DNA of 64,000 bases from Sorghum bicolor (lineage: Eukaryota; Streptophyta; Magnoliopsida; Poales; Poaceae): NCBI RefSeq assembly GCF_000003195.3, contig NC_012871.2, positions 57,403,802 to 57,467,801 of the forward strand, given 5' to 3'. Below are positions 13,561-25,900 of this stretch, in pieces (position 1 is the stretch's first letter; every line of letters begins with the position of its first letter). Position numbers and translations under genes: made by a program. The notes under the pieces were generated by a model, which did no database searches, was not told the origin of the DNA, and was given only the letters and a program-made list of their open reading frames with translations.

Positions 13561-15150
13561 AAGAAAAAAGCACAATTATCCCTAAAATGACAGTTTTATG
13601 GGGATAGAGGTAGGTATTGGGGACAATAGAAAATAACAAACTCTTTCCTGCTCCCTCAACCTTAATTCACTCCCATCATGCCAGGCCTCAGCTGCCAGCA
13701 CATTGTATCTAAACACACTGGCAAATTGATCCAAGTAGCTAAAGATCTTTCATCCGACATCTCTGGACGAACGGTTAGGAAACACTATAGAGCTGGGTCA
13801 AAATCCCATTTAGCAAACAAGGTGTCAAGAGGTGAACTCTCTAACTCCCTTCCTGCAAAATGATAGCAGATGTGGAAATTTGCTTTGTGGGAGCCAAGGA
13901 ATGTAGCATAATCCTCGCCAAGCAGTTATCCAGGTCAGTTGATAAAGTTGAAGGAAAAAATTTTGTAACTAACTGCTACTCATTTGCAGCTATCATGACC
14001 TGGTCTGAGCTGATACACATTTTGACTAAGTGTGGATGAATAATTAACAAGCAAGAATAAATTATAATAGAGCACCCATAACAAAGATCTATTTCCAAAA
14101 ACAAACAAGAGCATAGCAGGACAAAAGCTTCGTTGAGTATGCAGTTGCTACAGTATAATATTGTGCTAAAGGCAAAACACGAATGACCTAGAGGCATGTA
14201 AACATAATATTTTGCTCCAGGGAGTACAGGCAAAACACACAAAGATAGAAAATTCAATACTAATGTTACACCCTAGTTCCATGATGAGCTCCCCAAAGTT
14301 CCATGATGAACCGCATCTACCTTCTCATTTAGGAGTTTAGGACCACAATATCCAATCCAACCATCATTTAAGAAAATGGACCACACTCTCTTATACCAAT
14401 ATAACACAAAAGGACAGATTGGAGGACCACAACATGATGCAAACAATACTTGAACGAATCATTTCCCTCTCACCAGTCACGAATATTAGCATACAACTAC
14501 AACATCATACCACCTTTGCTAACCTAAAGTATGTACCTGCAAGACCTGACATACCAATCAGGACATGTCATTATGCCAGCTGAACTGGCTCAGACTAAAA
14601 ATTGAACACCTGTTTGATGAGATATGTCCTACTACAACATAGTGACAAGGAGAAGGCAAGTTAATCAACAAGAGGAATCTTGACCTATGTGTGCTCATTC
14701 TAATTGGTAATAGCATGTCAAATTAACTGGCATTGCCTTTAATACAAGTAATATATGATATACTAACAAAATCTAATCTACTGTATGTTCTGTTACAATC
14801 TCCTACAGAAAAACAATTGTTGTCCAAGATAATACTACTACGCATGGATATCAGGATATGGTGACCAAACTCATACAGAAAAAAGTCAGTGATTTTTCTT
14901 TTAGACCATGATTTAAATATAACAGCCTAACAGGCATCATGTTAGACATAAGTTAGATCAGCAAGCAGGCATGCACCGCTTTATTTGGAATTTTGAGGTC
15001 CAGAGGAAAGACAATAACTATATGGTCTTGCTACGACACTAATCTTTGTGCTTTGGAACATAACTGTGTCGCAAACGAAGTCTGCAGTTTCATTTGCCTT
15101 CTTGTCCATAATTCATAGGCTCATTTGCCTTATTTTTCCATTTCAACCTT
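13561..15150. other. Remaining TPS intron sequence
   Basis: AT-rich, non-coding, with only short chance open frames. I see no repeat or gene in it. Confidence 0.5.
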
Positions 15151-15459
15151 TTGTTCCCCACTTCGCATACCATAGCTACTACTTGGCAACTATTAAATCC
15201 AGGTGCAATTATTAATATAAGACAGGAACAAAAAGAAGACCATTTTTCACATCAATATCCCCAAATTCCTCCAAGAACAATAGATCGCGTAAGACCTCCA
15301 AATCAATCAGAACCTAGCCCCAAACATCGCTCTTTCCTAATTCAAAAACAAAACTAGCCTTTTGCATTCAAACCTACGAAGTCAAGAACCGACGTCCAAG
15401 AGCACTGTCGAATGGGTCAATGAACACACGGATCAAGGAGGAGTGGAAGCATTTCTTAC

Positions 15460-15551
15460 CACAGCGACGAATTTAGCCACTCCCCAAATCGAAATGTCAG
15501 TTTCTTGGCACAAATCCCCTTCTCTGTACCCAGCACAGCACAGGCAAACCT

Positions 15552-15582
<31 letters not shown>

Positions 15583-15640
15583 ACAAGAAGAGGGACTGCT
15601 GGAGAGTGGAGACGGCTGAAAGTGGGAGAAGGGATGAACG
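15460..15640 (-). promoter_or_regulatory. Probable first (non-coding) exon of TPS with CT-rich leader
   Basis: Lies just upstream of the predicted splice donor. It contains a (GA)14-type run on the plus strand at about 15551-15579, which reads as (CT)n in the transcript, a common feature of plant 5' leaders. No clear TATA box was identified further upstream (15640-15800). Confidence 0.5.
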
Positions 15641-15864
15641 GAAATGTGTCGTGGAGGTTTGCTGATTCGGAGGAGGTTCCCTTTTGGAAGATCGCAACCG
15701 GTCCTCTTCCTCTCGGACGATTCTGCCCCTGCTGGAGTGCCGGTCGTGCCGATCTAGGCGAACGCCACTGCGGTCTGCGGATAAGATCGCGCTTTTTTCC
15801 TCTTGCTGATTATTACATTTTTCACGTCTTCGTTTTCGCTTTGTGCATATACTATTCTAGATAA

Positions 15865-16682
15865 GTTTCAGGTCACGTTCTTCGAGATTGCAGGTGTTTT
15901 GGCTAGTAATCTCCGTGCCGATTATAAAATGATTTAATTTGCTTTCAAATTGAAGGCCAGTCTTGGTCATGGATTCGATCGACGCGACAATTTTTTAGGA
16001 TTAAGTTTCATTTTCAATGTTTTATGTGAAGACTGGGCACGGAGCTAGTTTTTGTTTTATCTCATGATTTCCCAGATGAAGGTGAGAAGCAGGAGATTTG
16101 TCGTAGATGGGGTAGTTTGTTTATGATGCGCTAGCCTACGCTAATTGACCATGTATGTGTTCTCTTTAAAGAAAATGTTGGTTAGATGGAGAAATTTTCC
16201 AAGCTTTGTGATCACTAGTTTCTTTGTTCTGTAGTGGAAGAGATAAGATTCTTCGCAAGAAGAACAAGCATTCCCTGCTAGCTAGTAGCCCCACCGTCCC
16301 CAAATAAGTGGAATGGAGTAGTATATTTTTCTTTCTAATATAATAGTATTACTTTTATCCCAAAATAAATTAATTTTTAGAATCACTCTAAGCCAAAAAA
16401 AACTATATTAAGCTTGACTAATTTTATAAAATAAATAATATCTATAGAAATATATTTCATGATGTCTCTAGTGTTCAAAATAGTTTGACATAGAACAACT
16501 CTAGTTAATTTATTTTTGAAACAAGAGAATAGTCTCTTCTTAGATAGATTATTATCAAGGAGAAAGAAAACACCTCTGAACTGTGATTTGCATTATGGCC
16601 AGTACAGCTACACGCCCAAATGTGACATGGGTCATGGGTGCTGGTGTCTGATTCAGCTAATAATTAGCAATCGCTGGACCTA
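15865..16682. other. Intergenic, with a decayed Stowaway-like fragment
   Basis: Near 16290-16540 a CCGTCCCCAAATAAGTGGAATGG end and the internal pattern of a Stowaway-type MITE are recognisable, but the opposite end is lost. The rest has no recognisable feature. Confidence 0.4.
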
Positions 16683-16927
16683 GGCATTGTTTAGTTCCAA
16701 AAAATTTTAGAAAAATGACACTGTAACACTTTCGTTTTTATTTGACAAATATTGTCCAATTATGGAGTAACTAGGCTTAAAAGATTCGTCTCACGATTTA
16801 CAGGCAAACTGTGTAATTAGTTTTTATTTTCATCTATATTTAATGTTTCATACATGTGCTGTAAGATTCGATGTGACAGATAATCTTGAAAAGTTTTTAG
16901 TTTTTTAGGTGAACTATAAACAAGGCG
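16683..16927. mobile_element. MITE, GGCCTTGTTTAG family (copy 1)
   Basis: The ends GGCATTGTTTAGTTC and the complement of TATAAACAAGGCG form an imperfect terminal inverted repeat, flanked by CTA on both sides (16680-16682 and 16928-16930). The interior carries the family hallmarks AAAAGATTCGTCTC and TATATTTAATG. 245 bp, non-coding. Confidence 0.85.
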
Positions 16928-16930
16928 CTA

Positions 16931-19079
16931 GTGAGTGTTTTTTTAGTACTGTAGATAGGTAGATCAGCCTTTAGGCGCCCTTCTCACATGATTCCTTCGT
17001 TTTCATACGGGATATGTGTGAGACCTGATCATGCGTTTTTGACCAGTTAAGGAGGATTATGAGCCTGTTCACTTGTCTCAAAAGTCATTGCTGAAAGTAC
17101 TGTAATATATATCTCCTCCTGCAACCATCATCTAAACTTCTGAATGTAGGGGCTACCATACGTGTCGATCATTTTAAGCTATCTTATTGGGAGCATTACT
17201 TCTTGTTTATCTTATCCTCAAGTGCCAAAGATGGTTGTCTAGTTGGACACTACAACTGGATTGGAAAAAGATTAAAAGATCACCATCACCCGGCACTTAA
17301 CAGCGACATCGATCTAGCTTTTGGAAGGCGGCAAAGCGACATCTAACGTTGTGTGTCACCGGCCTTTTAGTACAAAAAATGCGGTATATGCAGATATGCT
17401 CTTCTTATTACATGGTGCGGTTTCCGACACGTATGCTAGATTTGGGCCACGTTTGGATCTTTATATGGTAACTTTGCCTAACAAAACTACTATAGTTGAT
17501 GATTATATCATGTACTGTACTACTTCTATGTGTGTTTGTTTTGGTCTCTTTCCAAGCTCTACTTTTCACAAGGTGAGTAAACACTTGGTTGCTTTGGAGG
17601 TTGGCTTTGCCACACTGGCAAGCTAATTTTTGTCTTTACTTGCGCAAGTGTAGTAATTAAAAGAACTGGTAAGATTGAGCAGGCAGATGAAACATGACCT
17701 TAAATTAGATAACCTGGATCCATGGATTCTTTGTCTCTAGGTTAACGGATCCACCATAGATCTGCAGAGCACAATTCCTTCTCTGCTTCCCTTTTGTATA
17801 GCCTTGTTAAAACACAAAATACAGCTCTCCTTTTGCTTGCAAATTTTCAGTAGTTTACTTGACGTTGGTGAGTCAGAGGATCAATTTGGATGTTAGCTAG
17901 TCTTTGTTGAAACCTGCTCAAGATATTAAACATAGCATCCATTGTATCGAGGATTGTTCTGCACTGAGATATTAGCTAAATACATATACTCTAATGGATA
18001 TTTCGTCTCGAACAAACAAAGTCGTAAACTTCTAATCACACCCAGCTTGTCTGTTGTGACGCGGGAATTGTCTCTTCCAAGTCGCCACTTAACGGATTTA
18101 GATGACTGCGGTTTATCAAATAAATTTACAGTAACAACACGGTGAAACACTTGAAACATTTGTGTAAGCTGTCACTACTGGCAGTGGCAGTAGGGATGAA
18201 TCATTGGGATAACTATATCTCTGGATATGGAAACTTTGCTTCCAATCAGATAACTATGTCAGTCGGATATTCCGATGCATCAGTACAAGATACCTGAAGA
18301 TGTACTAGTTTTCATAAAAGTATCCAAAAAATTACTCATTGTAAATGGAGAACATCGAAACAATCTTAGCTCTTAAAAGTAAAGAACAAACAGAGAGCTA
18401 AACTACAGGTCATACAATGTATCCAAAAATTTACAGTTACTTATCTGAAAAGCATCCCGTTTTGGGAGACCAAAGAATGCGTAGCGAGACCAACCTCTGC
18501 CCCCGACTCGACTGTATTTCCTCCAAGTGTCGGATAATTGGGCACGTAGCACTGTATGATTGCTGTCACCGGGGACAGCATTATCAGAAAGAGTCCCAGC
18601 ACAACACTCAACCAAACCTTAAACAGCATGACATGATGGCTGGAAATTTCCGCTGAAAACAACGCCTGAACTGAAATGGCCAGACCGTTCCCATCCCAGT
18701 TCTCTCTGTTCTTCAGAGTTCAGAAAATCATCCTCCATGATGGTACACGGAGCATGCATTCAAGAAATGGAGGTAGACAGGCCATAGTCATCCGGTGCAT
18801 CATGTCGTGGATTTCGCACCACAATCACAATATGTGACCTCTATCTTCTTCTACTACAGTAAGTTCTGTCTATCTCCTCGGAGAAGCAAAGGTGCATTGT
18901 CTTCTCCAGATTGCTAGGGCCTAAACCCCACAAGTCAACTGCACCTCTACGTTCATATGTATATTTCATGGTATGTACATGATTAAACTAAACTATCTGA
19001 TCTTATTGTTTGACAACTATAAACTATCTTATTTCTTTATTGTTTGACAACTGTGCTGTTTTTTGAAACATTTCAGTTT
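16931..19079. other. Intergenic region, no recognised gene
   Basis: Only short open frames. One at 17321-17626 (+, 101 codons) and one at 18441-18662 (-, 73 codons, with a hydrophobic run VWLSVVLGLFLIMLSP) stand out slightly but match no family I recognise and have no supporting gene structure. Confidence 0.4.
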
Positions 19080-19321
19080 CTACTCGTGTACCCAAGGCCG
19101 GCTCTAAGGGAGGGGCAGGCAATGCGACTGCCGGGGGGCCATGAAGCTTGGGGCCCAAGATAATATAGGTAATTAGTACATATAATTTTCTATTTGGCAT
19201 AATAAGCATTTGAATATCCAAGACAAACAAATCAAAGCCTTAGATTACTCTTCCTTCCGGTCCAATTATACATAACGGTAGGGAAACATCAGATAGTACA
19301 CACGCCATCATAGTAAGCAAC

Positions 19322-21269
19322 TGAAAGCCCAAGTTTGATTTTGGTAATTAATGACACCAAGTTGCTAATGCCTTGTGGTTAAGTGATTTGAGTTAGGCAT
19401 AGCAACACATGTGATGAAGGTACATGGTGGCATGGAAAGGTGGCCACATGATCACAAAGGGATGAAGCATGAAGTGAAGATCATGGTGTTAGACGAGGAG
19501 CAAAGTTATCAAGGCAAAGGTATAAACATAAGGTTTTACTTTTGCCGGTCTAAGATGAGTAGAGAAGTGATTGACCGGGTTTAGGATAGATAGCCGACTA
19601 TCAAGATGGGAAATCACGGTCATCTCTCGAATCAAGTGCTACTAGGTCTACATCTTGAGCATATGCATTAGGATCTAGTAAAGTGCTAACTTAACTCCTT
19701 TGGTGAAAATGTTTGTGAAAAGCTAACACACATGCACTTTGGTGGTGGACACTTGTTGGTGTTAGCACATTTGCAAAGGAGATGGAGTTCCTAGGGTTGA
19801 GAGGGGTTTGGGTTCCTCTCTCCCTCCCGCCGAGCTTGCGAGGCGGGATTCGGCGCTTTTGAGAAAATTAAGTGCATATTTTCTATTGCGTCGATGGGAA
19901 ATTTGGAGAAGTCGCGGGAGTGTTTTCTCGCTGAGAAACACTCACCGGACGCTGCGTGCGGAGGCACCGGACGCTGCGTGCGGAGGCACCGGACGCTGGC
20001 CTCAGAGTCCGGTGTGCTTGACCCTGCTAGGGTGGAGCACCGGACGCACTCTGAGAGCACCCGGTGGTTAGCGTCCGGTGTGCGGGGCGTTTTGCGACCC
20101 TCTCTGCGCTTGGGTCCGGTGAGCACCGGACGCTACCGGTGCTTAGCGTCCGGTGACCCTGCGGTTTACAGAACTCTCTGCGCATGAGTCCGGTGTGCAC
20201 CGGACGCGTCCGGTGTGGACTTGCAGAGCGTCCGGTGTGTTGCAGGTAGCCGTTAGAATCTGACACGCGAGATTCAAGAAGGACACGTGGCTAACCCCAG
20301 TGCACCGGACGCTGGGGGTCGAGCGTCCGGTGCTCACTTAGTAGCGTCCGGTACCCCCGTTTTCAGCCCAGTGAAAACAGCCAACGGCTAGTTTTTGAGG
20401 GTGGCTTATAAATAGTTGGTGGCCGGCTTTGGGAGGCTCTCTCTTGCACTTTTGATTACTTGAGGCATACTTTGAGCTAGAGAACACTCCCTCCATTCAT
20501 CTCCTTGCTTGTTTGCTCATCCTAGTGAGATTGAGTGAGATTCAAGTGCATTGCTTTGAGAATTGCATTTAGTGGCACTTGATTCTTGAGTTTGCTACGG
20601 ATTTCTTGTTACTCTTGGGTGTTTCTCGACGCCCTAGACGGCTTGGAGCAGTGGTGGTCTTGAGCTCGTGATTGGAGATTGTTTCGAGTCTCACCAAGTG
20701 ATTTGTGAGGGGTTCTTGAGCCTTCCCTGCGGGAGATCGCAATTGGCTACTCTAGTGGATTGCTCGTGGCTTGGAGGATCCCCATCTTGTGAGTGGATGT
20801 GCGGCACCCGCTGAGGGTTTGGCTTTGGATTGCCAATTAGCTCGTGATCCATCAAGTGGGTGTATCGCCACAACGAGGAGTAGCTTGCCGGGAAGCAAGT
20901 GAACCTCGGTAAAAAATCTTGTGTCATCTCTTGCCGAGGATTCTCTTGTGATTGTGAGTGATTGATTGGATATATCTCTACTCTACAACGTTGGTATAAC
21001 AATCACTCTCCACTCCTTACTTTCTTGTCCTTGCTAGTTGTTTAGCTTGTTTAGTTTAGTCTTCTTGTTTAGGAGTTTAACTAGCCTTCTCTTGTTGTTG
21101 TGCTTTAGAGTTTAGCCTTGAACTAGTTTGTATAGGTGGCTTGCATAGCTTAGTTGAGCTAGTGCTAGAATTGCTTCGCCATTTGTTTTACTAACTCACT
21201 TGCTTAGTGAAGTTTGTAGAAATTTTAAATAGGCTATTCACCCCCCCCTCTAGCCATTTGGACCTTTCA
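19322..21269 (+). mobile_element. Solo LTR, 1948 bp, with 5-bp target duplication
   Basis: Starts TGAAAGCCC and ends GGACCTTTCA (an inverted TGAAAG/CTTTCA pair). GCAAC flanks it on both sides (19317-19321 and 21270-21274), an exact 5-bp target site duplication. A TATA box (CTTATAAATAG, near 20406) divides a long U3 from R-U5. U3 carries a GC-rich cluster of CACCGGAC/GTCCGGTG motifs (19940-20352). A C-run followed by TCTAGCCATTTGG lies near the 3' end. The size and C-rich end suggest a large copia (SIRE/Maximus-like) family; that assignment is inference. It arose by LTR-LTR recombination that removed the internal region. Confidence 0.9.
19940..20352. repeat. Cluster of CACCGGAC / GTCCGGTG motifs in the solo LTR
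   Basis: I count seven CACCGGAC and eight GTCCGGTG octamers plus one near match in about 410 bp. Several are in head-to-head pairs that form palindromes such as GTGCACCGGACGCGTCCGGTG. Confidence 0.9.
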
Positions 21270-21703
21270 GCAACACACCAACAGCTATGATGGATTAGTA
21301 TTTTTATTTATTTTTTTCTTATTTATTTTGTGTATTCGCTATGCTCGTATAGTGCTAGGGCCTAGCATTATAAATTTATAATTCAATGTAGTTATCGAAA
21401 TATATTAGATGTTGCCTAAGAAGCATTTGTCGGGTACTCAAAAAAGAAAAGAAAAACAAGAAGAACAATAAAGTATTGTTATATTTTATAAATTATACAT
21501 ATATTGCAAAGTAATTTTTATTATCCGTACTATATACAATAATTTTGATATAAAAGTTAGTTGAATGAGTCCTTGTCTTCTTACTTGCCCAAAGTCCCTT
21601 AAAATTATAAAGCCAGCCCTACTTGTACCAACATTTCTGATAATTCAGAGGCACGTGACAAATTTTGAGTAGTACCGATTCCTCAAAAAAAATGTGAGTA
21701 GTG

Positions 21704-21943
21704 TTCAATCCATCCCAAATTATAAGACGTTTGACTTTTTCAACACCAAGTTTGACAACTCGTCTTATTCAAAAATTTCTGCAAAATTCACTTCTTTTGT
21801 CATGGCTTGGTTTATTAATAAAAGTTCTTCAACAATGACTTGAATTTGACTATATTTATACCCATTTTTTTGAATAAGTGACGAGTGGTCAAACTTGTGG
21901 TAAAAAAAAGTCAAACGTCTTATAGTTTGGGATGAAGAGAGTA
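21704..21943. mobile_element. Stowaway-like MITE
   Basis: CCATCCCAAATTATAAGACG at the left is mirrored by CGTCTTATAGTTTGGGATG at the right. This is the Tc1/mariner-derived Stowaway terminal pattern (CTCCCTCC-type ends, here slightly decayed). About 240 bp, no coding. Confidence 0.8.
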
Positions 21944-22087
21944 CTAACTACTAAGTATGAGGTTGTCTAGAATGGATAATTGGCTTCATGAACAGCTGCA
22001 CAAAGCGCAAATGCAGCCTGAGGCACACACATGACCTGATCTAAAACTACCTAGACTAAGGAGTGCTGCTGCCATCCATCATTGGCA

Positions 22088-22210
22088 CATTCTTCTGATA
22101 GCAAAATAAAGGTGATATAGGGTTGGAACATTCTTCTGATAGCAAAATAAAGCTGATATAGGGTTGGGATATTCTTCTGATAGCAAAATAAAGCTCATGT
22201 AGAGTTGAAA
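22088..22210. repeat. Three tandem copies of a 41-bp unit
   Basis: The unit, beginning ATTCTTCTGATAGCAAAATA, recurs at exact 41-base spacing (about 22088, 22129 and 22170), with a few substitutions in the third copy. It lies about 720 bp beyond the stop codon of the potassium transporter. Confidence 0.9.
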
Positions 22211-22933
22211 ACTTCAAAGGATAAGCCAAGGATAATGCTCGACAGGCAGATCCACATCGGCTGCTGGTAACCTAAACTTCGGTGCCACGTCCACTGTCAA
22301 TCATGTCAGATTTTGTGATCCAGTTCTAACATGGAATAGCAGGGGCAATCATATATCACAAAACACTGGACCTGGCACAAGTGTGTTTTCACACTTATTA
22401 AGCTCCATCCTATCAACTTGAGTGTTGATAGCGAACCAATGCAACTAGTAAGCTATTCTCCGTTCAGAGCCACAAACCACACATCATGCGTGCTCACTAG
22501 AACATCTTTTAGCAGCATAATTTCAATAAGTTGCCGGGCTTATTATAATCACAAGTAATACATAAAATTGAAGTGGACAAAGAATTATGTACAAATTAGC
22601 ATGTGGGGAGCCAGGCCCGATATTTGGCATTTGCCCCCACAGCATTATTTGAAGGGTCAACAAATGCAAGGAGCATTTGCATACATTTCTGTTCATACAG
22701 ATACAGTATCCACAGATATCATACAAACAACTGAAGCATGCCCATCAAAGGGCGAAATGAATGACAAATCGAACACATACAGCCATTTCTGTGACTAAAA
22801 TTCCGAGCAGATGGCCAGAGGCAGCAATGAATTTAATCAGTACCGCAGTACAATCCCTAAACTACTAGCTGGTGCAGCACCCCATACAAGATTCGTGGTT
22901 CAGTCTTGTGACGTAACTGTAGCAGAGTCCCAA

Positions 22934-25900
22934 TCAAACCATGTACGTCATACCAACACGCATGATGTTCGAATGGGGGACCTTCAGGGTTGCAGTGCCA
23001 GCCCTGCAGTTCCTCCTGAGGAATGCATAGAAATAATTAATGACAAACTTCTTCATGAAGAGCGACTCCTTCCTTGCCCTCACATCGCCGTGTGCTAGGA
23101 GATATGTAAACCCAGATGCCATGGCTTCTCTCAGAGCTGCCAGCTCATACTCTAAACCAGGATCTTCTTCTGCAGACATGGAACTGGAGGGAAGCACAGG
23201 ATCGCTACCATCTGTGGTGACCATTCTGTTGTTATCACCTGATCTCTGATCAGAAAGCAGTGGAGTTTGCAGATCCCCATCACAAGCAGGAGATTGAGGC
23301 ACCTCAGATACAACAGATATGTCATCACGCTCTGCCTCCATTGTGCTTGCCTCGAGCGCAATTTCCTGGGCTTCCCTCCTAAGAAACTTTTCAAGGCTGT
23401 CGGCCAAAAGTTGCTCAAAGAAGCCATGATCTTCTTTCCTAATATCCTTATAACCATAGCGTGCAACACAGCGGAACATGTGGTAGTCCTTCTGGCCAAC
23501 CCTTCGGAACAAGAACCTTTCTTCTAGAGCGACATACGGGACAGGAACATACTTTATGCAAACAAAGACAATCGTAGAGTGCATCGCTGGAAGTGTGACT
23601 AATAGTTGGCCAAAAATCGATGGGATTCCCTGGACCAGCTCATTGTACACAAGTCCAATGCCTGGGACTCTTACAGTGCCAAGTGTGGCTCCCAGATCAA
23701 GAATGAAGTCCAGGGATATCTTGCCACGCATCTCACTCTGGTACTTCAGCACACTTCCATAGTTCCATGTGTACATTATACAGAGAAACAGTGATGAGAA
23801 AGCCAACGGTAACCACCCTCCTTCTTGTATCTTTGACAGAACGGCAGTTAAGTAAACAAACTCTACTGCACCAAAAATAATAGGGAAGCATAACACAAGG
23901 AACAAGTTGGTTTGCCATATAAGAAGCATAACCAAAGTCACCAGTGCAGTGCTAACCATCATGACGCCAACTTCAGCAATGCCTGCAAGTTCAAAGAACA
24001 AAAATGGTATTAGATGCAAATGATACGTTTGTTTCCTGAAAAAAATAGAAAACTACAGGATTCTTTCAACACATACACAAATCTCTGTAGCAGAATATAG
24101 CTGATTTTTTTCTCAAAAACACAGGATATATGCACATTATTATATTAAGAAGATGAAAAAAAGGTACAAGAGCCCAAACAACACAACACAAAACTCAAAA
24201 ACCACACACAGGCCTGTCTAACCATAAACTGATTATAATGAAATATAGTAAATGTAATGGCCAGTTTCTGTGGGGGTTAATATATCAAACACCACTTGAA
24301 GAACCCTAGATGTGTTCCTTGAAGATCAAAATACTCACCATATGCGTTGGCAATATCATTGGTACTCCTAAAAGTGGCCACGATGATGATGCACATGACC
24401 ATTAGAAACCAATTCATCACAGGTATGTAAATCTGGCCCATGACTTTCTTGGAAGTATGGATTATCTTAATCCTAGGGAAGCAGCCAAGAGCCATGGCCT
24501 GCTTTATGCAAGAGAATGTTGCAGATATCATAGCTTGGCTGGCAATCATAGCTGCAAGTGTAGCAATCACAAATACTGGCCAGAATAAAGCCCCTGCATT
24601 GCATATCAAAATTTAGACTTAGAAAGTGAATACAAAAAACATTTTAGAGTGATTATGACCTTATATTAACCTGATACAGTTTTTGCCAGCTGAAAAACTT
24701 TACCTGGTACAGAATCATAAAATATTCTTTCTACAGCAAGTGGGTTTTTCATCAAAAAAGCAGCTTGCCCCATGTAAGCAATTAGCAGGCAGGGGAATAC
24801 CACGGCGGTAAATGCTACCTGGAACCCAAAAGCACACAGGGGAACACGAAAACTTAGCGCACGTGGTGTTCTATGGACAAATATTGAAGAATGGAGGGAG
24901 TGCTAAGTAATCGGAAAAGGGGCTCAAATGACTAGTAATGTGTTAACCTGTATTGATTTGACAGAGAAATGGCCCAAATCAGCAAACATTGCTTCAGCTC
25001 CTACAGTTGTAGAATATAGTTAGCGCACTTAATGGTATACATAGAACCTTAGTGTCAGGATTTCATGAATGACTCAGAAAAAACAGCATTCTCAACCAGA
25101 AAAGTGGCATAAATGGCTTAGCTCAGGATAATTGATGCAATTAGAAAAAAAATGCATGGCAGAGGAAAGGGCATTTTCATCACTAATGATATTCTTTTGT
25201 TCTGATAAAAGCATTCCTGGTAGTGTTAGATATAAGAGTTCACAAATACTACTCGTTAAGAAGAGGAAATTATTTCAGTATAAGATTGGCCCTTGCTTCA
25301 AAAGGCATTAGAACAAGACAGGAATGCTATTGTCGGATAAAGGAGGCACCTGTGATGCACAAGACACAACCACCAAGAGCTGACCACGCCTTGATGCCAT
25401 TTGTCTCAAAAAACAAATATATATACACTGGATTGAAAGCTCTCACAACAGAAATGTCATACTTAACAATATTATATATACCGATGGAGCCCAAGTTAAT
25501 AAACCATAATGCCAAAATAGGAGCAAACATGAATCCAACTTTGCCTGTTCCAAACCTCTGCACACTAAACAATAGCAGAAGAACAACGATGGAGACAATT
25601 ACAACAGCATCTGCAAAAGAAAAGGGAAGAAATAATGGAAAATAAGCCACTTGTATTCCTTCTATACCAAATATAATAAGGAAAGTTAATGTTAATGTTA
25701 GGTCAGTAAGCCAATGTAGACAAAATGCAAATTCTTGTAGTAATTAGAATGGGATTGAGCAAGGAGTACGAACTTGTGTCAAATCCTGGAACTTGACCCT
25801 GGAGACCACTAACAGCAGACATGACTAAACACAAATGAACAAAAGGAGTCTCAGATGTTACTAGCAGTTACATAACATCTGTTGAAGGAACAAACTAGGA

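Larger units (their letters stand above)
12160..15459 (-). other. Predicted 3.3-kb 5'-UTR intron of the TPS gene
   Basis: On the minus strand a strong donor, GCTGTG/GTAAGAAAT, lies at 15460/15459. A strong acceptor, TCTCTTTGCAG, ends at 12160, five bases before the ATG. The intervening DNA has no conserved coding sequence and carries at least one complete MITE. Long introns in the 5' leader are known for class II plant TPS genes. An additional non-coding exon inside it cannot be excluded. Confidence 0.7.
19092..21628. mobile_element. Old hAT-like element, interrupted by a solo LTR
   Basis: The left end AAGGCCGGCTCTAAGGGAGG and the complement of the right end TAGGGCTGGCTTTATAATT resemble the CAGGGCCGGCTCT-type termini of plant hAT elements. 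The flanking duplication is not resolved. Nearly 2 kb of its present length is the LTR at 19322-21269. The remaining sequence is AT-rich and non-coding. Confidence 0.5.

Noticed and set aside
18441..18662. Minus-strand frame with a hydrophobic segment as a membrane protein fragment
   Set aside because: Too short, no recognised family, no splice context.
22088..22210. CRISPR-like array
   Set aside because: The 41-bp units are directly tandem with no unique spacers, and the genome is a plant nuclear genome.
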